Origin: Ottelia alismoides
Taxonomy: Eukaryota > Streptophyta > Magnoliopsida > Alismatales > Hydrocharitaceae
Direction of reading: 5' to 3'
Length of the DNA stretch: 64,000 nucleotides
Assembly: GCA_037367405.1 (NCBI GenBank)
Contig: JAZKJV010006038.1
Coordinates: 680,479 to 744,478, forward strand
Both the position numbers and the translations under genes were made by a program. Numbering within the stretch: the first letter of the stretch is position 1; every line of letters begins with the position of its first letter. The notes beneath the pieces were generated by a model. That model worked only from the letters and a program-made list of their open reading frames with translations, searched no databases and was not told the DNA's origin. This document shows positions 22,001 to 34,000 of this stretch, in pieces.

Positions 22001-25000
22001 AACTCTAGTGAGGATTGTTCTAAGCCATTGGCCGCTCTCTGGGCAATATGGCTGGGCCGAAATGAGCTTATCTTCAAAAATCAGAGATTCTACCATGAGA
22101 ACGCAGTGTCCCAATGTAACACTTTGTATAACTTCTGGCTCTCCCGGTAATGTATTCTAAACCATTTATGAAATACAATAGGCGGTGATCCCCGCAGTGG
22201 GGACTCACCCGGTTTGACATAAAAAAAATAAAATAAATATTTACATAGATATTGTGATAAATATCTATAAGCATGCCATATTATTTTTTATAATTGTGAG
22301 CTCTACATGTTATTGGTGGGTGAACTCATCCATCTTGCCCCTTTGTGCCACCATACACTACCAGCCTGAAACAAATTTTCTATATGGATCTTCTGATCCA
22401 TATGCATTCAAGATTACTATATAAACAATATTCGTGCAGAAATTAGATAAAAGGAGGAGGTAGAAACCTAACCTTAAAAGATTAGGGTGATAGCGTTGAA
22501 TCTGATGATGACTTTGCGCGATAGAAGGAGGCGGAACACAGAAACCGCAAATGAGGAGGAGCAACCACAAGACAAAGGAGCTAATGGTGATGATTGGGAC
22601 GATGAAGATCACTAGAGGTTGCTGGTGTGAAAGTATTTCGAAATAGGCTGCATGCGAGGGTTTGTGATACGAATGGTTTGAGGGTTTTTTAAAATCTAAT
22701 CGGGTCTCCAAAAGATATACGATTAGACCTTAAAAAGATCAATTTTCTATTAGGCGCTCATCCGGACGCCTCAAGTTTTCCTTCAAGGCGCTCGCCTCGA
22801 CTGCATCTGCACAAAATCACCTCGCCTGACCCTAAGAGAGGCACCAATTCCTTGGCTTGCCTCGTCTGAGCGCACATAGGCAAGTGGCTAGCTCGCTTTT
22901 GATGACGTTGTATACAAGTCTTATTTCAGACTTTACATATTGTTATAATCAGACTCTACAGATTGTTTCAGAGTCTACAGTTCAAGGCGCACATGTGTGC
23001 GCTCATTATTTAAGAGGTTCATGTACTTGATCTGGTCGGCTTTGGGTTTTCATGTGGACTATAGGAACTCAAGAGTAGAGATCCCATTCTCTAAGCTATT
23101 GTGGGCTTATGGTTTTCGAAATAGGCTGCATGCGAGGGTTTGTGATACGAATGGTTTGAGGGATTTTTAAAATCTAATCGGGTCTCCAAAAGATATACGA
23201 TTAGACCTTAAAAAGATCAATTTTCTATCAGGCGCTCGTCCAGACGCCTCAAGTTTTCCATCAAGGCGCTCACCTCGACTGCATCTGCACAAAATCACCT
23301 CGCCTGACCCTAAGCGAGGCACCAATTCCTTGGCTTGCCTCGTCTGAGCGCACATAGGCAAGTGGCTAGCTCGCTTTTGACGACGTATACTAGTCTTATT
23401 TTAGACTTTACATATTGTTATAATCAAACTCTACAGATTGTTTCAGACTCTACAGTTCAAGGCGCACATGTGTGCGCTCATTATTTGAGAGGTTCCTGTA
23501 CTTGATATGGTCGGCTTTGGGTTTTCATGTGGACTATAGGAACTCAAGAGTAGAGATCCCATTCTCTAAGCTAATTGTGGGCTTATGGTTTTCATGTGGA
23601 GTCATAGGGATTCCATAGTAGAGAGCCCATTCTTTGGGCCAGTCTGGGAGAGACTCGGTTCTCTGACGAGGAGTCTTTCGGACTCCATTATTCATTGTCC
23701 AGTGATTGTGGACTTCGGCGAGGATGTTTCCACAACTTTTTTCAATTTGGTCCTTCAGAGAGATGAAGCGCAGTTGTACGCCATAGCTCTCCAAGTTTGG
23801 ACTCATTTCAGTTATAGTGACTAGTTACACTACATAGCACATGTTCTCCGACGAGGAGATCCAGTTCAGATCACACACTCCAGCCCTTCAGTTCCTTTTC
23901 ACCAACACTACATATGAAACAACATCCTCAACAAGCAACCAACAGAGTTTGTATTGAGTTATGAATGTCCGTTGTGTCTTTTATTGTGAGTGAGTGATTT
24001 CTTTCTATTTGTCCAAGATGAGCATTGCATGCTCCAGCTTGAGGGGGAGTGTTGGAATATGCGTCATATGTAGAGATGGGTAATTGGATCCGTGAATGAT
24101 TCAATTTCCACATCCACATGTTTAGCTCCACATCTACTGTTAGTAGGGCCCCGGTCTGTCTGTGGGGTTATACAAGAAGCCCCACACCCATCATATCAAT
24201 TGAGAAAGAGAGAAAGCAATACATAGTACCTGACCCTTAGAGGCATTCTCCCATGGGTTTATCCCGCTCCTCGCGGAGTAGGTTTCTACGTAAAATCCTG
24301 ATGTTCTTCCATGTTCTTTATTCTTTATCATTGATATGCTTTCGCACTATCGTTTCTACATATAGTAATTTTTATCAACTTATGCGATTTGAAATAGTAT
24401 TCAGGATCTTACCGATCGTATTTATTGTGAACTTTGTAATTTTGGGTAGTACCTACTTCAATGGTCTGGTGGTAAAGCAGTGTGCCTACCAACCAAAAGA
24501 CCGGGGTTCAAATTCCCCATTTGATTGCGTTTGCTACCCGATAACTAATGTAAGAACAGTATGATCTTTCAACATGGATTTGATAAGAATCCATGAAGCT
24601 GACCTTACTTAAAGTGGGAGAAGGCTTTGTCTTTGGATAAGTTATTATAGATATTTTTTAAAGTCAAGTTGTAAATATAACAAATAAATGTCAAATTAGT
24701 GGGGGAATGCCATTTTGTAAGATGAGCAACACTTGGATTAAAAACTAAAAGTTCATGTTGTAAGGGTATGTAAGAATGTGAGATCTTTTTCAAGTGTTCC
24801 TATTCAGTAAGAAGTGAGGATTTATATGGAAAATAAGGGTGATGATAAGAGAAGAAAATTTGAAGAAATGGAAGAGGTTTTGTCGAATTGGGATGTAAAG
24901 GTCGTTGGGATGTGATGAAAATCAACCATTACGAAAAGCAGTGATGGGATCTAAGCAGTATTAAACAAGCTTAATGATATGGATTTTTTGATTGCACAAG

Positions 25001-28000
25001 GAGCTGGTGTATGTTGAAAAAAAAGTTGTCGCTCAGCACAGCTAATGGGTGAGCAGTGGATTTGTTTTTGAAAATGCATTGTCACCATGGAAGGCCGCAT
25101 CGATATCATTTCGATATCGTATCGATACGATATATCGCTGAAATATCGTCCATATCGACGAGCTTTTGTGAACAAAATACCTGAAAATCGAGATACATCG
25201 TCATATCGGTACCTATATCAGTCCCATATCGATATCGATACATCGACGATATATCGCCGATATATCCCGATATTTCCTTCCATAATTGTCACTCAACATA
25301 GCTAATGGTCCGTTATATTGCATGACCATTGCAAGTTTTTTTTTGAAAATACGTTTTCACTCGACATAGCTAATGGTCTTTTATATTTGATGATATTGAA
25401 TGATCTAGTAGCTATGGAAGGATTTTGTGTGGATGTAGATGTGGATATGGATATTGAAAATTTTGGTGGATATCTTCGAAATTAGTATATGCATATGCAC
25501 ACAGACACACGAGTATAGAACATATTAGTGAAGTATATATTTATATTATGCAGACCGTTTTTGTTTAATAAAATATATTTATATCATACATTTGTAATAT
25601 CTTATATGCAAGTGTTTATGTTACTATAATACGTTTAAATTATACAATAGAAAAAAACTATTTTTCGACTACACTTTATAACCCAACTAAGATTCCCCTT
25701 CCTACATCTCCCTACTTATTGCATGCATATTCTCTTTCTCTCTCTCTCTATATATATTATTCGAACCAGTAATCTTTATTAAAGTAATTTGCCAAATACA
25801 CAACAGTAAAACATTCATAATATCATGAATCGGCCAATTAGTCGGCTAGAGTTATCCTTATTCGGTCGCCCCATTATAGTGTAGTTGGACCGACTAATCG
25901 ATCTAGTTGGATGACTATTGCAACACTAGATTATTGTTAAATATATTGTATTACATATCTATTCTCCTTTTAAGGATATGATTCTTCTTCAGTTGATTGA
26001 TCCCATTATTATCTGTTGAACTTACTTAGGCTTACTTTATATTATAGTTCGAAGGTTGTATGGTATCCATATATGTATGTATCTGTATCCAACTTTAAAA
26101 AGGGATATGGCTGTACTAAAATTATTATTCGCATCCATATCTTTTGGAGTGTATTCCTGTAGCTACGTCTTTAGCAAAATCTTAGGAGAACATGTAATCC
26201 ACGTCGTTTGTCAACTGAACACAACAAATAATCAACATTTAGTATGTGGTCGAACCTTTCTTTTAGTACTTCATTACCTCTCTTGGTTTTCCAAGTAACC
26301 CCATGATGATTTTCAATCTCAAAGGCGCCATGGATTTATATAGAAGTATGTAATCTCTTGCTAGATCCATACATCTTGGATCAATGACGTAGACAACAAT
26401 AAACCATCTCAACGGAGAAGTACCATCACATAGTGATCTCCATGCTCAGTTGGACCCTCACGATGCTCACAAGATCCATTAGGTCCAAAAGTTCATGGAG
26501 CGAAATTCCTACGCAATATGCGTATCTCGGGTTTACATAAATACCTACGTACTACGACATCTTTTATTATCTGGATGCTATAGTGGTGTCGCATCTTGAA
26601 TATTCGACACCGTCTAATGTTTTTTTATCCAGGTACTACAGGGGAAACACATCTTCGATATGCGACTCCGATATCACACATCTAAAATGCGATATCTTTT
26701 GATACCCCCGTTAAACCCCAGCTTCATCTTGCAAACCCTCACTCGCCTCCTTCGACCCCCATCGCCCATTCAACCTCCTGCTCAACCACCGCTTCCTTCC
26801 GCTCCGCCTCTCTTCCCCCCACTCCACCGCTTCCTCCTCCCGCTCCACCAACTCTTCCAAGGTCCTCCTCTGCCTCCTCCTCTTGCGGCGTCGTCGCCCC
26901 TCCCGCATCCTCTGTTATATCTCCAAAGTTTTGGTAAAATATCCCTGATTTTTCTGTTGTTACCTTTATGATATATAATACACATATTTCTCTTAATTTC
27001 ATGATTGTATAATATTGAGTTGTATGTTGTCTCACGTATTAGGTCGGAATGAAGCCGATATATTGTATGTTTCATTTGAAGGTGCGATTATTGCTTTTTC
27101 GACGTCCAATGTACGTGGTTTTGGGTTAATGCCGACTATGACATTCGATGAGATGTTGAACCTAGTCTACCGTAAGTTCAACCTGTATGTGAATAATAAA
27201 AAATCCAACTATTACATTGCATCTCTCGTGGCGCAAGCGGAGATCCAACCTTTTCGTCTATCGTCAATGATGATGATGTACAAGGAGTTTTTGTGTAAAA
27301 TCGACGCCTACTGAGATTATTATCGAAACTCTATCGGTGGGCGAAGTCCCGAATGTTTTTGATGTAGACGATTTCCTTGCTTCCAGACCCTCAATTGTCC
27401 TGAGCATTGATGTGCCCATAACGCATCCTTCTACAGATCACGAATGGCACATGAGTGACGCCCTACTGAGAGAGGTTAATCATGCCTTGGATGACTTCAT
27501 CCCTTGGGAAACCAATGATGATCTGGAAGAAGATAGTGATCAAGATGTTGAAAATAATGTCGTAAACGAGGAGATGCGAGTTGATGAACAAATCACACAA
27601 CCGATTGTTCCCGTTTACCATTTTTGGGGTGAGAGGATCTGATACTCGTTCAATCTATGAGGATGACATTTGAATAAAGTCTGGACTTGACAATGTTGTT
27701 GATGAAATACACAAGGGTAGAACCTTCAAATGTATTGATGATTTGATGTATGCTGTAAAGAAATATCACATCCTAGCACACTACGATTTCATGGTTAAAG
27801 AATGCACCAGTTTGATGATCTATTTTTTGCACCTACTGATCAAAAGGATGCGTTTGGTATTTACGTTATCATTACAAGAAATTCAACGATTTATGGGTGA
27901 TCTCTAAGATTATTGGCCCGCACACTTGTATACACCATACAGTTAATCAAGATCATCGTCAATTAGACTACAAATTTATATCTAGATCACTTTTAGGGAT

Positions 28001-31000
28001 AATGATTTAGGGTCTACGTCTTCTAAATTTCAAAATTTTAAATGCAGATGGACTTCGGACCGCTTGACCCATCTGCTTTGACTCAACAGGAGCGCCATCG
28101 TTTCACGTTGTGTTTGGGCAGGCGATGTAAGCTATTTATTGATTTCAAATCATTAAGTATTTACCATAATACTTCTTGTAACATTCAAATTGTAGGCATC
28201 ATCATGGTTGCGTTGTTGACGACGAGAATCACATGTGCACCGCATTCCTTTGGATGACCGCCTACAAGTTTATGTAGCTCATGCATGATTTGGATGTATT
28301 TCGGAATTGGAATTTATCACACTAGATTGGCATTTAATTACAGCTTTGGTGGAGTGATGGAGACATGAGACATACTTTCCACATGGCTAGTGGAGAGATG
28401 TTCATTACGTTGCAGGATGTCGCTTTCATCTTGGGGTTACGGATTGATGGATTGATGATTACAGGAGAGACCACCCTTGGAGCGACGTGAGTTGACACAT
28501 GCGAGCCGCTTCTCGGTGTCAGGCCCCTACCTTCAGAGATTGTTAGCAACAGAGTTTTGGCGAGTTGGTTATTTACACCTTTTGCATAATTAACACCAGA
28601 TGCTGAAGAGGTAGTCTTGCAGAGGCATGCACGAGCATACATTTTACAATTTCTGGGTGGTGTTTTATTCACGGACAAGTCAGGGTCATTGATTTCTCTG
28701 AGTAGACTTCCACATCTATATGATCTGCAATACTCTGGGATATGTTGAGTTGGGTATCTGCGGTACTTGCGTTTCTGTACATGCATCGATGTTTAGCAAC
28801 ATATATGGCGACCGAGGAGATTGGAGGCTCGGTCATATTGTTTCAGCTGTGCTCATGGGAACATTTTCCACACATTGCTCCTGTGATTAGGGAAACAAGG
28901 CAGTGGTATGACCGCCCGTTAGGAGTTCGTTGGCTACGACGTTCGCGCATCGTCTACAAACAACCATATCGTGAGAACATACCGCAATGCTTTCGACATG
29001 CAATCACCAGAGCAAGTAAATAAGCAACAACACATTCCTTCAATTTTATGCAAAAAACAACCACTAAATTACATTTCAATTTTTCGTGCAAGTGTTGTGG
29101 ATGACATATAATGATGACATACTTGCACTTCTACCTGCCTATTGTCTTGATGAACAATAACATTTGGAGGGCAAGGATACTGTTGATATACTTCCACATT
29201 GTGGAATATTATTTTCCGGACAACGTTCTTCATCAATTTGACGAATGTCAAGACATTCCCGTGCCATGCTTTACATTGGACCTCCACACCATCGACTTGA
29301 GGGAAAAGATACATATTGGTTGGAGGTCCAAACATTAGGTGCACATACGTGAGCGGGATGATCGAGTGGATAGAGTTGTTGCCCTCGACCAAACCATTGG
29401 GATCATCACGACTTCAAGCTATATGGATTGGTACAGTATGATTACGAGGAGATTTGTAGGTCAGTTAGGGGATACTTTGGTAAGTAACGTAAGAACACTC
29501 ACCAGATATGTTGTCAGTTTTACCGGGACGTTTTTGTACAATTAACCACTATGTGTATTCCTTTTTTTGATGTAGATGTTCAGGTGAGGCCACATATACG
29601 ATACCGAACACCAAGAATGTTGGGAGATTGTAGTCCAAGTAAAGGCTGAAATGGAGTAATGGTTGGCATTCCAATTTGCAGACGTGCTCACGATACACAA
29701 GGAGCATACTAACCTGGCTCAAGCAAAGGCTAGATGAGGAAGGGCTAGAGGGAGAGGAAGAGACATGGGCGGAGTGCATGAACCACCCGCCATACTAGTG
29801 GACGATGAGGAAGACGTGGAGGAAGATGCAGATGTTCCATCCTCGGAATTGGAGAGCCAGTTCGTCACACCCGTTGTCGAGCGACCGAGTGAAGATATGT
29901 CAACACCGTAGGCACTGATGAGGTTGGGCGTGGGCGATAGGGATACTCAACCCATTTACTGCACGTTGACACCGCCACTAATGCCAATATTTGAAGATGA
30001 CGGTGCATGACCCTCCCAAATAATGATGATAGATGAGGGCAGTCGTTTATTATCCTTTGATCCGCATGATACAATGAGGACATATTAATGGAGAAGAAGG
30101 CGATAGAACTATAGATTGAATTTTTTTACTATTTTTTTACTACGTGTGGTGAAAAGTATCATATGATGTTGCTCATGGAAACACATTTTGTACAATTCTA
30201 AATTAATGAAATTTTTATATTTTTGAATGTTTGTGAGTTAATTATGTGAATGATTATGTGCATTTTGTTTTTACCAATATAATGTGGATACTTTTATATA
30301 ATGCAAACCTGTACATTTAATTTATTCCAATTTCAATGTGGAAATCAAGATCAACTATGAAGGAATGCCTTTATTCTCCAAAATTCTCTGAAAATGTTGC
30401 ATATCCAGGAAGTTCCTTTAATATCGCATACTCAACATGCGAGAAAGGAGAAACTTCTTGGAAATTTAGCCTATCCAGGGTGTTTCTCCAATATCGCATT
30501 CTTAACATGTGATATAGGAGAAACTCCTTGGAATTGCATCATTTCCAGGAAGTTCTCGCTATATCGCATGTTAGGAATGCGATATTAAAAGAAAGTACCT
30601 CAAATTGCACATCCAGGAATGTTTACCGATAACACATATCGAATATGTGTTTCCCCTGAAGTACCTGGATAAAAAAAATTAGACGGTGTCACATATTCAA
30701 GATGTGACACCATTGTAGCATCCAGATAAAAAAATATTTTGTAGTACCTAGGGATTTATGTAAACCTGAGGTACTACTTAGGAATTTCCCTCAAGTTCAT
30801 GCAACCATGGTTTAGAGAAACGAGGATGGAAGGTTGAAGCCTATGCTATATCCAACAACATATCCACCATCTTTGTATCAGGGTTAAAGATCAACACGAT
30901 AGCTTCATAACAATTCACACAAAGATCTCTTCTCTGACCAATCATTTTTTCAGAATCTAGAGGGCATACCATCCCCGTGTATCAATTGAATAAAGGTGCC

Positions 31001-34000
31001 ATGTTCAAAACAACAGAATAATACCTCTTCATCTCGTAGTCCTAATTTAAATCCCCAAAGGTGACAAAACACCGTAAATTCCTTAGTGTTCTGCACAAGG
31101 CAAACTGCCATTAACCCCAAAGTCTAACTGCGTACTTTATGAGCATGAATGAACTTTATCATTTAAGATGCCGTTGTGACATCCACGACATCCTGTTGCT
31201 CTTGTGATCACTCCTGCTCATTCAGAACCTTGTTCATCTTCTGGAGCTTTAAAACTCCCAAACCAGCTTCTTCAAGAAGCTTCATGACTAAACCCTAAGC
31301 TACACCCATAATTCCCCAACTTAGCCACACACACGAAGTGCAAAGATTCTGGGTCGGATTATTTTTCTAAAATTGGTGCTTGAAGAAGAAATTCTGAATA
31401 TCATCTCAGTTTATGCATCACAAATTGGTTTAGATGAAAAGATTAAAAAGGCTTTTTAGAAAGGTCGGGATAAGATTTTGCAAGGAATCCCACAAAGAGA
31501 GATGTTTTGCTTGGATGGAGATCTTAGTGGACACATGGGAAGGATGCTTTAGGGTATGTTAGTGTTCATGGAGGCCACAGTTTCGAGGATATAAATGAAG
31601 AGGGAAAAGTAGTCATTCTAGATTTTGTAACGGCTTATGATCTTTTCATAGCAAACACTCTCTTCAAGAGGAGGGAGAGCATTTAATTACATATAAGAGT
31701 TGTCCGAGTAGAACACAAATAGATTACTTTGCATTGAGGAGAAGAGATCGGTTGTGTTGCAAAGACTGCAAAGTAATCCCAATAGAGAATTTGACAACCC
31801 AACATCACTTGTTAGTCATGAATGTGCAAATAAAAGGGCTGGTAAAGAAAATGGGGGTTTCCAAGGTCACTAGAACTAGATGGTGGAATCTTAAATTGAA
31901 GCAATCAATTTTTGGGAAAAGGTTTTAGAAGACTTATCTTGGGATTGTAGCGGAAGTGCAAATGAGATGCAGGAGGCGTGAGCATCTTGTATCAGAGTGG
32001 TAACTAAAGAGATGCTAGGTAAGTCAAAGGGAGGAGCTCCAGGCCAAAAGGAGGCTTGATGGTGGAGTGGAGGGGTGCAAAAGAAGCTCAAAATTAAAAG
32101 AGCATGCTTTAAAGCTATATCTAAGGATTGAACAGAGGAAACTATCACAAACTACAAAATAGCGAAGAAAGGAGCAAATTAGGCTGTAAGCGAAGCTAAG
32201 TCACAAGTTTATGAAGTTTTATAAAAAATCTCAAGTCTAAGGAGGGCCAGAAGGATATATTCAGGTTGGTCAAAGTAAGAGAAAGAAAGATCAAAGTTCT
32301 TTCTCAAGTGAGATGCATTAAGGGCGAGGAAGGTCGTGTGCTTGTTACTCAGAAGGATATAGAGACTAGATGGAAGCAGTATTTCCATAAGCTTTTCATT
32401 AGGGAAGGAAATAGAGAGATCACTTTGGGTGATCTAGATAGTAGTGAAAATTACTCGAATCATGCAAGCTATACTGATACAAAGAAAGGAAGTTGAGGGG
32501 GCTTTGAAGGTTATGAAATCTGGGAAAGGTTTAGGACCGGATGACATTCCTATAGAAGTATGGAGAGTTCTAGGCGATGTTATTTGGCAAAGTAAGAAAA
32601 CGCTTGAAGATCGGAGAAGTATCATTGTGCCTCTTTATGAGAACAAAGGGGACATTCAAAATTGTTCAAATTACAAATGTATCAAGCTGATGAGTCACAC
32701 TATGAAGATTTGGAAATGTATGATCGAAGAAGGTTGAGGCAAGTTTCCAAAGTAAAAGGAAACCAGTTCGGATTCATGCCAGGTCATTCAACTATCGAAG
32801 CCATCGATTGCTGAGGACAACAATGGAGATTTATAGAGCTAAAAGGAAGAATCTCCGTATGATTTTTATTAATGTGGAGAAAGCTTATGATTTTGTCTCA
32901 CATGATATATTGTGGAGAGTTTTGGAGAAGAGACAAGTACATGTCCTAACAATAACCCCATAAAAGTTATGTATGATAGAGCTTTATCTTGTGTCAGAAT
33001 TCGGTCTGCGAAGACTGACTATTTTGACATCAATATTAGTTTACATCAAGGTTCAACTTTGAGTCCATTTTTTTTTTACTTTGATTATGGACGAGTTGAC
33101 AAATCACATTAAGGATGAGATACCTTGTTTTATGTTATTGCTGATGATATTATGTTGATTGATGAGACTAAAAATGGAGTAAATGAGTAGCTTGAGCTCT
33201 GGAGACATGCATTGGAGACTAAAAGAATTCGTATAAGTAGAGCTAGGACTGAATATATGGAGTGCACTTTTGATGGAAGTAATGATGAAGGAATCGAGGT
33301 GAAGATTGATGATGATAACATTCAGAAGAGTGATTCTTTTAGATACTCGTGATCTATTTTGCAACATGATGGGGATATTGATGGAGATGTTACTAATAAA
33401 ATAAATGCATGCTGACTAAAGTGCAGAGGAGCTTCTGTTGTTCTCTGTGATAAGAAAATTCCTTTGAAAATCAAAGAAAAGTTTTATAAAGCAACCGTGA
33501 GACCTTCTATTCTCTATGGATCTGAATGTTGGCCTGCGAACCGTGGACATGTGTAGAGAATGACAGTAGCAGAAATGGAAATGCTAAAGCGGATGTGCGG
33601 ACACACACACTCACACACTTAAAGATCGGATTCGGAATGATGCAATCATAATGAAAGTTGGTGTAGCTTTGATCATGGATAAGATGCGAGAAAACCGATT
33701 AAGGTGGTTTGACATTTGTAAAGGAGGTCAACTGATGCACCTGTTAGGAGATGCGAATTTTGGGATAGTGAGCCGGTTAAGAGAGGGCAAGGAAGGCCCA
33801 AGAAGTGTTGGAATGAGTCTATGCAAAGGGATCCGAGATAGATCTGAATGGAGGCAAAAAATCCATATAACCACCCTATTTTTGTTGGAAAAGGCTTTGT
33901 TGTTAGCAACAGCTTGACCAAAAAAATCTTGCCATCATGATATCAACTCTCAAGTTGCATATGCAACCCCATTGATAGTGTGTGCTGACAGGTAGAACAT

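Larger units (their letters stand above)
16864..22910 (-). mobile_element. hAT transposon with nested insertions
   Basis: The 8-bp target duplication is TATACAGG (16856-16863) and TATACAAG (22911-22918), 7/8 matching, and the terminal inverted repeats match at 13/17: CAATGTTGTCAAAGGCG against the reverse complement of the right end. It encodes a DUF659-type hAT transposase on the minus strand. It inserted into the interior of the copia-like element. Inside it sit an ATATCG-rich element (19466-20731) that splits the transposase, and a 5'-truncated L1 (20950-22236). Confidence 0.88.
14727..24360 (+). mobile_element. non-autonomous copia-like LTR element carrying nested insertions
   Basis: Related LTRs lie at 14727-15030 and 24050-24360 in the same orientation. 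A tRNA-Met-type primer site directly follows the first, and the polypurine tract TTGAGGGGGAG directly precedes the second. Flanking 5-mers are GATAG (14722-14726) and TATAG (24361-24365), a 4/5 match. Without the hAT insertion (16864-22910) and the 478-bp duplication, the interior would be only about 2.5 kb and encodes no recognised gag or pol, so it depended on enzymes supplied in trans. Interior open frames (15373-15644) are unrecognised. Confidence 0.78.
26498..30792 (+). mobile_element. Mutator-like element (MULE) with plant mobile domain gene
   Basis: The 9-bp target duplication AAGTTCATG is present at 26489-26497 and 30793-30801 (perfect). Terminal inverted repeats of about 170 bp begin GAGCGAAATTCCTA at the left and GAGGGAAATTCCTA at the right (reverse strand). 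The element carries the N-terminal half of a mudrA-type transposase (27015-27975) and a plant mobile domain gene (28030-29910), both on the plus strand. The catalytic MULE domain and SWIM finger are absent, so it is a deletion derivative. It lies in sense orientation inside the release factor intron. Confidence 0.9.

Noticed and set aside
24462..24520. A functional tRNA gene
   Set aside because: Only the A- and B-box-like parts are present; the acceptor and anticodon stems do not form.
30395..30700. CRISPR-like repeat array
   Set aside because: The regularly spaced units are palindromic parts of a MULE terminus, they diverge from each other, and there are no cas genes or spacers in this plant sequence.
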